From: JAEMQF01 sp963850525
GTDB taxonomy: Bacteria; Pseudomonadota; Gammaproteobacteria; Burkholderiales; Burkholderiaceae_C
Direction: 5' to 3'
Assembly (NCBI GenBank): GCA_963850525.1
Contig: CAWKLQ010000004.1
Location: 186,001 to 250,000, forward strand
DNA: 64,000 nucleotides
This document shows, piece after piece, positions 52,295 through 61,400 of this stretch (position 1 is the stretch's first letter; every line of letters begins with the position of its first letter). The notes below the pieces were generated by a model that was not told the DNA's origin, searched no databases, and saw only the letters and a list, made by a program, of their open reading frames with translations. A program made the translations under genes and the position numbers.

Positions 52295-52590
52295 TCGATC
52301 ACCTTGGGCACGAGGTACAGGCCTTGCGCCACCGCAGGCGCGCTGCGTTGATTGGCCTCGCGCGTGTCCGTCTCGGTGACGCTGTCGGGGCGCAGGCGCA
52401 AGCTCATTTCCTGCACCGCCGACAACGGCGTGAAGAGCGGCTCGACGCCACTCGTGTCCACTGCACTCATTTGCTCGACGATTCCGAAGAAGCCATTGAG
52501 CTGTTCGAGCATGGCGGCGCGTTCGTTGTCGTGCAGATCCAGACGCGCGAGGTGCGCGATGCGGGCAACGTCCAGCGCTGTCAATGCCAT
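52291..52590 (-). CDS. gatC: Asp-tRNA(Asn)/Glu-tRNA(Gln) amidotransferase subunit GatC
   Basis: GatC is the small stabilising subunit of the amidotransferase. The 99-residue product contains VARIAHLARLDLHDNE, LNGFFGIVEQMSAVDTSGVEPLFTP (as NGFFGIVEQMSAVDTSGVEP) and LRPDSVTETDTREANQRSAP, matching GatC. It is the first gene of gatCAB and is divergent from mreB across a 192-nt region with -10-like and DnaA-box-like sequences. Confidence 0.95.
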   Translation of the reverse strand: MALTALDVARIAHLARLDLHDNERAAMLEQLNGFFGIVEQMSAVDTSGVEPLFTPLSAVQEMSLRLRPDSVTETDTREANQRSAPAVAQGLYLVPKVIE

Positions 52591-52644
52591 GGAAAAGGCC
52601 GGTTAGATGGGGCTTTGCAGTCGAATTCGACGCAGGGGTTGCGG

Positions 52645-52665
52645 TATTATCCCCGGTTATCCACA
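52645..52665. promoter_or_regulatory. Divergent promoter region with paired DnaA-box-like sequences
   Basis: In the gatC-mreB gap, TATTAT (52645-52650, plus strand) and GATAAC/GATAAT-like hexamers on the minus strand form back-to-back -10 candidates. The same stretch holds TTATCCACA (52657-52665), a perfect DnaA box, and TTATCCCCG (52647-52655), a 7-of-9 match, spaced exactly 10 bp start to start. DnaA control of these genes is inference. Confidence 0.45.
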
Positions 52666-52782
52666 GGCCCTTGCGGCTCCGGCAAGTCGTTGATTTGCAG
52701 CGTGCCGCGGGGATTCACCCAATCGCAATGGTGCGGCCCGCACGACCCGGGCGGCCCGACCAGTCGCCCAATCGCCCGCACC

Positions 52783-53826
52783 ATGTTTGCATCCTTTCGG
52801 CGCCACTTTTCGACAGACCTTGCCATCGATCTCGGGACAGCCAATACGCTGATCTACGTTCGCGGCAAAGGCATCGTGCTCGACGAACCGTCGGTCGTTG
52901 CCATCCGGCACGAAGGCGGCCCACACGGCAAGAAGACGATCCAGGCAGTGGGCACGGAAGCCAAGGCAATGCTTGGCAAGGTTCCCGGCAACATCGAAGC
53001 GATTCGTCCGATGAAGGACGGCGTGATCGCCGATTTCACCGTGACCGAGCAGATGCTCAAGCAGTTCATCAAGATGGTGCATCCGCGCTCGATTTTTCGG
53101 CCGAGCCCGAGAATCATCATCTGCGTGCCCTGCGGTTCGACGCAGGTCGAGCGTCGCGCGATCCGCGAATCGGCGCTCGGCGCCGGCGCGTCGGAGGTCT
53201 ACCTGATTGAAGAGCCGATGGCGGCAGCGATCGGTGCCGGCCTACCGGTGAGCGAAGCGAACGGTTCGATGGTCGTCGACATCGGCGGGGGCACGACCGA
53301 AGTCGGCGTCATCAGCCTGGGCGGCATGGTCTACAAAGGCAGCGTTCGTGTGGGCGGCGACAAGTTCGACGAGGCCATCATCAACTACATCCGGCGCAAT
53401 TACGGCATGCTGATCGGCGAGCCGACCGCGGAAAGCATCAAGAAGAGCATCGGCAGCGCGTTCCCGGGCTCCGAAGTCAAGGAGATGGAAGTCAAGGGCC
53501 GCAACCTCAGCGAAGGCGTGCCACGCAGCTTCACGATCAGCAGCAATGAAGTGCTGGAAGCGCTGACCGATCCGCTGAATCAGGTCGTCTCCAGTGTGAA
53601 GAATGCCTTGGAGCAGACGCCTCCCGAACTCGGTGCCGACATCGCCGAGCGCGGCATGATGCTGACCGGCGGCGGCGCCTTGTTGCGCGACCTCGATCGC
53701 CTGCTCGCCGAGGAGACCGGCCTGCCCGTGCTCGTCGCCGAGGACCCTCTGACCTGTGTGGTGCGAGGTTGCGGCATGGCGCTCGAGCGCATGGAGCGAC
53801 TCGGCGGAATTTTCACCTCGGAGTAA
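52783..53826 (+). CDS. mreB: Rod shape-determining protein MreB
   Basis: Actin-like cytoskeletal protein that guides lateral wall synthesis. The 347-residue product begins MFASFRRHFSTDLAIDLGTA and has GKGIVLDEPSVVAI, TVTEQMLKQFIKMVHP, IICVPCGSTQVERRAIRESA (as VPCGSTQVERRAIRES), MVVDIGGGTTEVGVISLGG and MLTGGGALLRDLDRLL. The ATG at 52783 is the family start. It heads an operon mreB-mreC-mreD-mrdA-rodA. Confidence 0.97.
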   Translation: MFASFRRHFSTDLAIDLGTANTLIYVRGKGIVLDEPSVVAIRHEGGPHGKKTIQAVGTEAKAMLGKVPGNIEAIRPMKDGVIADFTVTEQMLKQFIKMVHPRSIFRPSPRIIICVPCGSTQVERRAIRESALGAGASEVYLIEEPMAAAIGAGLPVSEANGSMVVDIGGGTTEVGVISLGGMVYKGSVRVGGDKFDEAIINYIRRNYGMLIGEPTAESIKKSIGSAFPGSEVKEMEVKGRNLSEGVPRSFTISSNEVLEALTDPLNQVVSSVKNALEQTPPELGADIAERGMMLTGGGALLRDLDRLLAEETGLPVLVAEDPLTCVVRGCGMALERMERLGGIFTSE

Positions 53827-53924
53827 GGCAGAACGGGCTTGCGGCCGCAAACCTCACTGCAACGTCGCCCGCCCGGTTTTGAAGAAGCGACGCTACTCAT
53901 CGCCCGCACCGAGGGCTGACGCCG

Positions 53925-54842
53925 ATGTCCCAGGGTACTCTTGACAATGCGCCGCCGCCCTTCTTTCGCCAGGGTCCATCGGCGCTGTCCAAGCTGAGTT
54001 TTTTTGCGGCGCTCGCGCTGTTCCTGATGATTGCCGATACGCGGCTGCAGATCACGCAACCACTGCGCGCCGCGCTCGCGGTGATCTTGCACCCGGTGCA
54101 ACGCGCCCTCTTGGCACCGGTGCAACTCGGGCAAGACGCCAGCGAATACTTCATCGGCCTGCAGCAGGCGCTCGAGCGCGAACGGGCGGCGCGTCTGGAG
54201 CTGGCACACCAAGCCGAACGCTCTTTGCGCGTCGAACAGCTCGAAGCCGAAAATTCGCGGCTGCGCGGCCTGATCGATTTGCGCCCGGGGTTGAACGTGC
54301 GTTCGCACCCCGCCCAGGTGCTCTACGAAGCCAGCGACCCGTTCACCCGCAAAGTCATCATCGATCGCGGTTCCACGCATGGCGTCGTCTTGGCATCGCC
54401 CGTCATCACGGAGCACGGCGTGTTCGGCCAGGTGACTCGGGCCTATCCGCTGTCGAGCGAAGTCACGCTGCTCACCGACAAGGACGCGGCGATCCCGGTG
54501 CTCAACGAGCGCAGCCAGGCACGCAGCGCGGCCTTCGGCGGGCTCGGCGGCCTTGAACTGCGCTTCGTCGCCGGCAACGCCGACGTGCAGGTGGGCGACA
54601 AATTGCTGACTTCAGGCGTTGACGGCATTTACCCGTCGGGATTGCCGGTGGCGGTGGTCGCGGCAGTCGATCGCAAAGTCGAATCGGGATTCGCCCGGAT
54701 TGCGCTCACGCCGTCCGTCGTTCTCGACGGCGTGCGCCACGTCCTGGTGCTCGAGCCGCTCGGCGTGCAATTGCCGCCTCGCCCCGATTCGACGCTCACC
54801 GAGTCGACTGCGGCGAAGGGTCGAAGGGGAACCCGAAAGTGA
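53925..54842 (+). CDS. mreC: Rod shape-determining protein MreC
   Basis: A bitopic membrane protein that connects MreB with PBP2 in the elongasome. The 305-residue product has an N-terminal membrane helix (about residues 24-40, LSFFAALALFLMIADTRL), a coiled coil (about 78-115, with LERERAARLELAHQAERSLR) and two beta-barrel domains (VLYEASDPFTRKVIIDRGSTHGV as ASDPFTRKVIIDRGS; LLTSGVDGIYPSGLPVAVV). It lies 98 nt after mreB. Confidence 0.95.
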   Translation: MSQGTLDNAPPPFFRQGPSALSKLSFFAALALFLMIADTRLQITQPLRAALAVILHPVQRALLAPVQLGQDASEYFIGLQQALERERAARLELAHQAERSLRVEQLEAENSRLRGLIDLRPGLNVRSHPAQVLYEASDPFTRKVIIDRGSTHGVVLASPVITEHGVFGQVTRAYPLSSEVTLLTDKDAAIPVLNERSQARSAAFGGLGGLELRFVAGNADVQVGDKLLTSGVDGIYPSGLPVAVVAAVDRKVESGFARIALTPSVVLDGVRHVLVLEPLGVQLPPRPDSTLTESTAAKGRRGTRK

Positions 54843-54882
54843 AACGCTTTCGCCTTCAAATTAGTCCCGGGGTGCAGCCGTG

Positions 54883-55401
54883 ATGTTGCCGCGCAGCGAC
54901 GATCAACTGCTGTTGCCGGTCAACTCGTGGACCATCTGGCTGTCGCTGCTCATCGCCCTCGCGCTCAATCTGATCCCGCTCGGCCGGCTCGACGCGATGC
55001 CGGACTTCCTCGCACTCGTGCTGGTCTTCTGGAATGTGCACCAACCCCGCCGTGTGGGTGTGGGCGCAGCTTTCGCGTTCGGTCTGCTCATGGACGTGCA
55101 CGCCGCGGCGCTGCTGGGCCAGCACGCTCTGGCTTACAGCCTGCTCAGCTACTTTGCGGTGTCGATTCACCGCCGCCTCGGTTCGTTTCCCCCGTCTGCG
55201 CAAGCGGTGCAGTTGTTGCCGCTGTGGTACGCGGCGATTGCCGTGATCGTCTTGATTCGCATGGTGGCCGGCCATGCCTTTCCGGGTTGGCAAATCTTGC
55301 TCGCTCCGGTGTTTGCGTCGCTGCTGTGGCCACTCGTCAGCTGGGTCTTGCTCGCGCCGCAGCGGCGCGCCCCCGACCCCGATCTGAACCGCCCGCTGTG
55401 A
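54883..55401 (+). CDS. mreD: Rod shape-determining protein MreD
   Basis: An integral inner-membrane elongasome protein. The 172-residue product has about five hydrophobic helices (WTIWLSLLIALALNLIP, FLALVLVFWNVHQP, AAFAFGLLMDVHAAALLG, HALAYSLLSYFAV, ILLAPVFASLLWPLVSWVLL). The F-GL-MD motif is typical of MreD. The ATG at 54883 is preferred over GTG 54880. It follows mreC by 40 nt. Confidence 0.93.
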   Translation: MLPRSDDQLLLPVNSWTIWLSLLIALALNLIPLGRLDAMPDFLALVLVFWNVHQPRRVGVGAAFAFGLLMDVHAAALLGQHALAYSLLSYFAVSIHRRLGSFPPSAQAVQLLPLWYAAIAVIVLIRMVAGHAFPGWQILLAPVFASLLWPLVSWVLLAPQRRAPDPDLNRPL

Positions 55402-55443
55402 GCCCGCGAGTCGACACCGCGATAGGAGAAAGGTGATGCTCCG

Positions 55444-57423
55444 ATGGAACTGAAGAATGTCGAGTTGGACTTGTCGCTGTTTCGCATGCGCGTGGGCGCC
55501 GCTGCGGGATTCATCTTGCTCGCCTTCGGCTTGCTGGGCGCGCGCCTGTTCTACCTGCAGGTCTTCAAGTACGAAGAGCTGGCGGCGCAGGCCGAGAGCA
55601 ATCGCATCGCCGTAGCGCCCATCGTTCCTAACCGCGGCATGATCGTCGATCGATACGGTGTCGTCCTGGCGAACAATTTCTCGGCGTACACCTTGGAGAT
55701 CACCCCGTCGCGGGTCGTCGAACTCGACCCCCTGATCGACGCGCTGGCACAGGTCGTCGATATCCAGGTCCGGGACCGCAAACGCTTTCGGCGCCTCATG
55801 GAGGAGAGCAAGAATCTGGACTCGCTGCCGATCCGCACCAAACTCAGCGACGAAGAAGTCGCGCGCTTCCTTGCGCAACGCTTTCGTTTCCCGGGCGTTG
55901 AAGTCAAGGCACGCTTGTTTCGCAACTACCCGTTCGGCGAAGTCGGCAGCCACCTGCTCGGGTATATCGGGCGCATCAACCCGGCCGAAAAAGAGGCCCT
56001 TGATGAGACCGAAAATGCGGCGAACTACCGCGGCACCGAATACATCGGCAAACTCGGCATCGAGCAGAGTTATGAAGACGAATTGCACGGCTTGACCGGG
56101 GTCGAAGAGGTCGAGACGAGCGCCGGCGGGCGCGCCGTGCGGCGCTTGAAAAGCCGCGCTCCGACACCAGGAAACATGTTGATGTTGTCGGTCGACATCC
56201 GGCTTCAGGCGCTCGTGGAAGACATGTTCGGCGAACGCCGCGGCGCGCTCGTGGCACTCGACCCGCGCAGTGGCGAGGTGCTCGCGCTGGTCAGCAAGCC
56301 CACCTTCGACCCGAACCTGTTCGTCGACGGCATCGATTCCGACTCGTGGCGCGAATTGAACGAATCGCTCGACAAACCCCTGCTCAACCGCGCGTTGCGC
56401 GGCACCTATCCGCCGGGCTCGACATTCAAGCCCTTCATGGCGATGGCGGCGCTGAACACCGGAAAGCGCGGCCCGAATCAAGTGATCTTCGACGGTGGCA
56501 CGTACCAGTTCGGCAACCACACGTTTCGCAGCCACGACGACAAAGGCCTCGGTCCGGTGGACATGGCGCGCAGCATCATCAAGTCAAGCAACGTGTACTA
56601 CTACTCGCTGGCCAACGAGCTTGGCGTGGACCTGATGTTCGAGCAGCTCGAGCCGTTGAGTTTCGGCCGCAAGACCGGCATCGACATCGAGGGCGAAGTC
56701 ACCGGCGTGCTGCCGTCCACCGAATGGAAGCGGCGCTATTTCAAGACGCCCGAACAACAGCGCTGGTACGCCGGTGAGACGATTTCGCTCGGCATCGGCC
56801 AGGGGTACAACAACTTCACCATGCTGCAACTCGCCAGCGCGACGGCCACCATCGCCACGGGCGGCCTGCGCTTCAAGCCGCGGCTGGTGCGTGAGGTCGA
56901 GGACGTGATCACGCGCGATCGCAAGCGCGTGGCGAGCGACGCCTTGCCGCCGCTGCCGTACAAGCCCGAGCACGCCGAGCTCATTCAGCGCGCGATGTAC
57001 GGTGTGACCCAGGAAGGCACGTCGGTGCGATCCTTCAGCGGCGCCCCGTACAAGAGCGGAGGCAAGACCGGCACGGCGCAGGCGATCGGCATCAAGCAGA
57101 ACGAAAAATACAACGCGTCCAAACTCGACGAGTACAAGCGCGACCACTCGCTCTATATCGCCTTCGCGCCGATCGAGGCGCCGACGATCGCGCTGGCCAT
57201 CGTCGTCGAGAACTCGGGCTTCGGCTCCGAGGCGGCTGCGCCGATCGCGCGGCGCGTTTTCGACTATGTGTTGCTCGGCCGGATTCCCAGCGAAGAAGAC
57301 CTGGTCGCCACGCGCATCGGCAAGTCCGGCGCGCCGGCGGGCAAGGCGCGCAGCGCGGCCGACTACCCCCTGCCGGGAATCACCTCCGTCGTCGGCAACG
57401 CCGCGGCGGGCGCCACGCCGTGA
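55444..57423 (+). CDS. mrdA: Penicillin-binding protein 2 (peptidoglycan transpeptidase MrdA)
   Basis: A class B PBP that cross-links peptidoglycan during elongation. The 659-residue product has one membrane helix (about residues 17-38), the dimerisation/pedestal domain with NRIAVAPIVPNRGMIVDRYG (as VPNRGMIVDRYGVVL) and the transpeptidase domain with the Ser nucleophile in PPGSTFKPFMA (SxxK), SSN in IIKSSNVYYYS and KTG in YKSGGKTGTAQ. A short Ala/Gly-rich tail follows. It precedes rodA with a 4-nt overlap, so the transpeptidase and its glycosyltransferase partner are co-translated. Confidence 0.97.
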   Translation: MELKNVELDLSLFRMRVGAAAGFILLAFGLLGARLFYLQVFKYEELAAQAESNRIAVAPIVPNRGMIVDRYGVVLANNFSAYTLEITPSRVVELDPLIDALAQVVDIQVRDRKRFRRLMEESKNLDSLPIRTKLSDEEVARFLAQRFRFPGVEVKARLFRNYPFGEVGSHLLGYIGRINPAEKEALDETENAANYRGTEYIGKLGIEQSYEDELHGLTGVEEVETSAGGRAVRRLKSRAPTPGNMLMLSVDIRLQALVEDMFGERRGALVALDPRSGEVLALVSKPTFDPNLFVDGIDSDSWRELNESLDKPLLNRALRGTYPPGSTFKPFMAMAALNTGKRGPNQVIFDGGTYQFGNHTFRSHDDKGLGPVDMARSIIKSSNVYYYSLANELGVDLMFEQLEPLSFGRKTGIDIEGEVTGVLPSTEWKRRYFKTPEQQRWYAGETISLGIGQGYNNFTMLQLASATATIATGGLRFKPRLVREVEDVITRDRKRVASDALPPLPYKPEHAELIQRAMYGVTQEGTSVRSFSGAPYKSGGKTGTAQAIGIKQNEKYNASKLDEYKRDHSLYIAFAPIEAPTIALAIVVENSGFGSEAAAPIARRVFDYVLLGRIPSEEDLVATRIGKSGAPAGKARSAADYPLPGITSVVGNAAAGATP

Positions 57424-58574
57424 ACGACTTTTACGAGGCGCCGTCCGCCTGGCAGCGGGTTCGGCCGGTGTTCACCGGCTTTGATGCACCGCTGGCGATC
57501 GCGATCACCCTGCTTGCTGCGGCCGGCCTGCTCACCATGTATTCGGCCGGCTTTGACCACGGCACGCGTTTTTCCGGACACGCCCGGAACATGCTGCTCG
57601 GCCTGGTGGTGCTGTTTCTGGTGGCGCAGATCCCGCCGCAACGCCTGATGGCGCTCGCCGTGCCGCTCTACGTGTTGGGTGTGGGGCTGCTGATCGCCAC
57701 TGCCGTGATGGGCGTCACCAAGAAAGGCGCAACGCGCTGGCTCAACGTCGGCGTGATCGTCCAGCCCAGCGAAATTCTCAAGATCGCCGCGCCCCTCGTG
57801 CTGGCGTGGTGGTTCCAGCGCCGCGAAGGGCACATTCGAGTCACTGATTACGTGGTTGCACTGGGCTTGCTCGCCCTGCCGGTGGGCCTCATCGTCAAGC
57901 AGCCCGACCTCGGCACCGCCATCCTCGTGCTGTCTGCAGGCCTCTATGTGATCTTCTTCGCCGGGCTGTCGTGGCGACTCGTGATTCCGGTGATGCTGAT
58001 CGGCGTGGTTGCGGCGATCGCCCTCGTGGTATCGGAAGGTCAGATTTGCCAGCCTGACGTCAAGTGGCCGCTGATGCGCGACTACCAGAAGAATCGTGTC
58101 TGCACGCTGCTCGATCCCAGCACCGACCCGTTGGGCAAAGGCTTTCACATCATTCAGGGAATGATCGCGATCGGCTCGGGCGGCCTGTCGGGAAAGGGTT
58201 TCATGAAGGGCACGCAGACGCACCTGGAATTCATCCCCGAGCGCACCACCGACTTCATCTTCGCTGCGTTCGCCGAGGAGTTCGGCCTGATCGGTTGCGC
58301 CGCGTTGCTGCTCGGTTTCACCTTCCTCATCATTCGCGGCCTCATGATCGCCGCGGAGGCGCCGACGATGTTCACCAGGCTGCTCGCCGGCGGCGTCACG
58401 TTGAGTTTTTTCACCTATGCGTTTGTCAACATGGGAATGGTCAGCGGCGTCTTGCCCGTGGTCGGGATTCCGCTGCCCTTCATCAGCTACGGCGGGACGG
58501 CGATGGTGTCGCTGGGCCTGGGGCTGGGCATCCTGATGTCGATCGCCAAGAGCCGGCGCCTGATCCAGAGTTGA
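57420..58574 (+). CDS. rodA: Peptidoglycan glycosyltransferase / rod shape-determining protein RodA
   Basis: A SEDS-family membrane glycosyltransferase that polymerises lipid II with PBP2. The 384-residue product has about ten helices. Key motifs are GATRWLNVGVIVQPSEILKIAAPL, KQPDLGTAILVLSAG, GKGFMKGTQTHLEFIPERTTDFIFA (as THLEFIPERTTDFIFA), AEEFGLIGC and GIPLPFISYGGTAMV. The ATG-like GTG at 57420 overlaps the mrdA stop. Length and topology are normal. Confidence 0.97.
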   Translation: MNDFYEAPSAWQRVRPVFTGFDAPLAIAITLLAAAGLLTMYSAGFDHGTRFSGHARNMLLGLVVLFLVAQIPPQRLMALAVPLYVLGVGLLIATAVMGVTKKGATRWLNVGVIVQPSEILKIAAPLVLAWWFQRREGHIRVTDYVVALGLLALPVGLIVKQPDLGTAILVLSAGLYVIFFAGLSWRLVIPVMLIGVVAAIALVVSEGQICQPDVKWPLMRDYQKNRVCTLLDPSTDPLGKGFHIIQGMIAIGSGGLSGKGFMKGTQTHLEFIPERTTDFIFAAFAEEFGLIGCAALLLGFTFLIIRGLMIAAEAPTMFTRLLAGGVTLSFFTYAFVNMGMVSGVLPVVGIPLPFISYGGTAMVSLGLGLGILMSIAKSRRLIQS

Positions 58575-58587
58575 CGCGCAGTTGCCT

Positions 58588-59493
58588 GTGACGCGAATCT
58601 CCAAGAGCGTGCCCGACGAAGTGGGCATCATCGGCGTGGGCAACATGGGGTTGGCGATGGCGACCCGCTTGCTCGGATTGGGGTGGCGCGTCTGCGTTCG
58701 TGACATCGAGCCGTTGCGCGAAGCGTTGGCAAGCTCACTCGGTGCGCGCGTGTGCACCACGCCTGCCGACGTGGCAGCAAGCGCAGCGTGCGTCATCGTC
58801 AGCGTCGTCGATGCGCGCCAAGTGGAGGCGGTGCTGTTCGATGCGCACGACGGCATCACGTCTCAAGCGAGCAAGCCCAGCGTCCTGATGTGCCCGACGA
58901 TCGCCCCGGACGACACCGAAGGCTTTGCCCGGCGCCTGGCCGGGTTCGGCCTGCCCTGCATTGACGCCCCCATGTCCGGTGGACCGGCGCGCGCCCGCGA
59001 AGGGCGAATGAGCCTGATGGTGGCGTGCGACGACGCCTCGTTCGAGCGCCACGCCGAGTTGCTGAACGATGTGGCGCAGCCCGTCTTCAGGGTGGGTCAC
59101 CGGCCGGGCGACGGGGCGCGCACCAAGCTCGTCAACAACCTGCTCGCGGCGATCAACTTGGCGGGCGCCGCGCAAGCCTTGGCGCTGGCCGAGCGCGTCG
59201 GCCTGGACCCAGCCCGCACCTTGGACGTGATCGAACAATCGAGTGGGCAGAGCTGGATCGGCAGCGACCGCCTGCGCCGAGCGCTCGCGAGCGACCTCGC
59301 GCCACGCGCCCACACGTCGCTGCTCGACAAGGACGTACGCTTGGCGCTGCGCATGGCCGCGGCGGCGGGCTTCGACGCGAATCTTGGCGCCGCCGCCTCG
59401 GCACTCTTCGATCGCGCTTGCCACGGCGGCATGGCAGACCTGGACGACGCTTGTCTGTTCGACATGCTGCGGGCGCGCAGGCCACCCGACTGA
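58588..59493 (+). CDS. NAD(P)-dependent beta-hydroxyacid dehydrogenase
   Basis: A 301-residue member of the 3-hydroxyisobutyrate dehydrogenase family. It has the Rossmann motif VGIIGVGNMGLAMATRLL, a C-terminal all-alpha domain, PCIDAPMSGGPARAREG (substrate loop) and GDGARTKLVNNLLAAINLAGAAQALALAE (catalytic Lys in KLVNN). Which hydroxyacid it oxidises is unclear. The GTG at 58588 is preferred; a TTG two codons upstream is possible. It sits between rodA and recA, but a role linked to either is not evident. Confidence 0.9.
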   Translation: MTRISKSVPDEVGIIGVGNMGLAMATRLLGLGWRVCVRDIEPLREALASSLGARVCTTPADVAASAACVIVSVVDARQVEAVLFDAHDGITSQASKPSVLMCPTIAPDDTEGFARRLAGFGLPCIDAPMSGGPARAREGRMSLMVACDDASFERHAELLNDVAQPVFRVGHRPGDGARTKLVNNLLAAINLAGAAQALALAERVGLDPARTLDVIEQSSGQSWIGSDRLRRALASDLAPRAHTSLLDKDVRLALRMAAAAGFDANLGAAASALFDRACHGGMADLDDACLFDMLRARRPPD

Positions 59494-59517
59494 ATCACCC
59501 CACAAAAAATTCAACTA

Positions 59518-59533
59518 CTGTACAAATACCCAG
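59518..59533. promoter_or_regulatory. LexA (SOS) box of recA
   Basis: CTGTACAAATACCCAG matches the SOS consensus CTGT-N8-ACAG at all but one of the eight key positions (CCAG instead of ACAG). It overlaps the -35 region of the recA promoter: CTGTAC (59518-59523), 17 nt, then GATAAT (59541-59546), so LexA would block RNA polymerase. Confidence 0.8.
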
Positions 59534-59540
59534 TTTTGCA

Positions 59541-59546
59541 GATAAT
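59541..59546 (+). promoter_or_regulatory. -10 element of the recA promoter
   Basis: GATAAT is a strong -10 hexamer exactly 17 nt after CTGTAC in the LexA box. It gives a short leader with a good ribosome-binding site (AGGAGA) before the recA ATG at 59571. Confidence 0.7.
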
Positions 59547-59570
59547 GGCCTCCACTTTCAGGAGACCGCC

Positions 59571-60638
<1,068 letters not shown>

Positions 60639-60647
60639 TCGAATTCG

Positions 60648-61310
60648 GTGGCCCGCGTGCCACTCGTATTGGTCCCAGCAGTTGTGGCAGGTGCAGGGCC
60701 ACTCGAGCGCCCGCAAGACAAAGCGCTCCGGGCCTATGCGTTGGCGCAATTGGCGCAGCGCGAGTACAGCCGCCCGGAGTTGCGCCGCAAACTGCTCGAG
60801 CGGATTCGCGCGCGCGCGATCAAGCTGAGCCGCGCCCCAGGCGAATCCCTTGCACCACCCGCCGACCTGCAGAAGGAAGACGACGCTTCCCTCAGCGACC
60901 CGCAGCGCGTCGAAGCCGTGCTCGACTGGCTCGAAGCCCACCGCTATTTGTCGGAACAACGTTTCGTCGAGTCTCGGGTTCGAGTGCGCAGCGAGCGCTT
61001 CGGGAACTTGCGCATTCGCCAGGAATTGGCGCAACACGGCCTGGCCTTGCCCGCCCAAACGCAGGCAGCGCTCACCGCGAGCGAATTCGAACGCGCACTG
61101 GCCGTTTGGGAACGCAAGTTCAGCCGAAGCTCGGGCCCGCCGGCAGATGCCGCCAAGCAGGCGCGCTTTCTCGCAGGGCGGGGCTTTTCGGGGGAAGTGA
61201 TTCAGCGCGTCTTGCGCAATCAGCGCTGCGCGGATCCGGTCGAAGCGGCGGCGTCATCCCTCGGTGAACAGGCAGCACCTCGCAAGGCACGTGCTACATT
61301 GCCGCGCTGA
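60648..61310 (+). CDS. recX: Regulatory protein RecX
   Basis: RecX inhibits RecA filament growth. The 220-residue product has repeats of the helical RecX type: ALRAYALAQLAQREYSRPELRRKLLER, EAVLDWLEAHRYLSEQRFVESRV (as DWLEAHRYLSEQRFVESRV), RIRQELAQHG and ARFLAGRGFSGEVIQRVLR. The first part carries an unconserved N-terminal stretch and the middle (about 50-80) is a longer linker than in E. coli. The start is GTG at 60648, 9 nt after recA, so both share the SOS promoter. Confidence 0.93.
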   Translation: MARVPLVLVPAVVAGAGPLERPQDKALRAYALAQLAQREYSRPELRRKLLERIRARAIKLSRAPGESLAPPADLQKEDDASLSDPQRVEAVLDWLEAHRYLSEQRFVESRVRVRSERFGNLRIRQELAQHGLALPAQTQAALTASEFERALAVWERKFSRSSGPPADAAKQARFLAGRGFSGEVIQRVLRNQRCADPVEAAASSLGEQAAPRKARATLPR

Positions 61311-61400
61311 CGCGCGGGGCGGTGGCGGTTTTGATCATTCGCGCGCTGGCTTTCGCCCACGCGCCGTGAAGCGAATCGAACCCTGAAGCTGCGAGCCTCC

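Noticed and set aside
52240..52782. Possible 181-residue N-terminal extension of MreB
   Set aside because: It overlaps gatC and the promoter region; MreB's standard start is the ATG at 52783.
54856..56535. A 559-codon open frame on the minus strand over mreD and mrdA
   Set aside because: Shadow composition, no start or ribosome-binding support, and opposite to clearly coding elongasome genes.
59025..59570. Possible 182-residue N-terminal extension of RecA
   Set aside because: The region is the dehydrogenase gene read out of frame; RecA's normal N-terminus, ribosome-binding site and LexA box all point to 59571.
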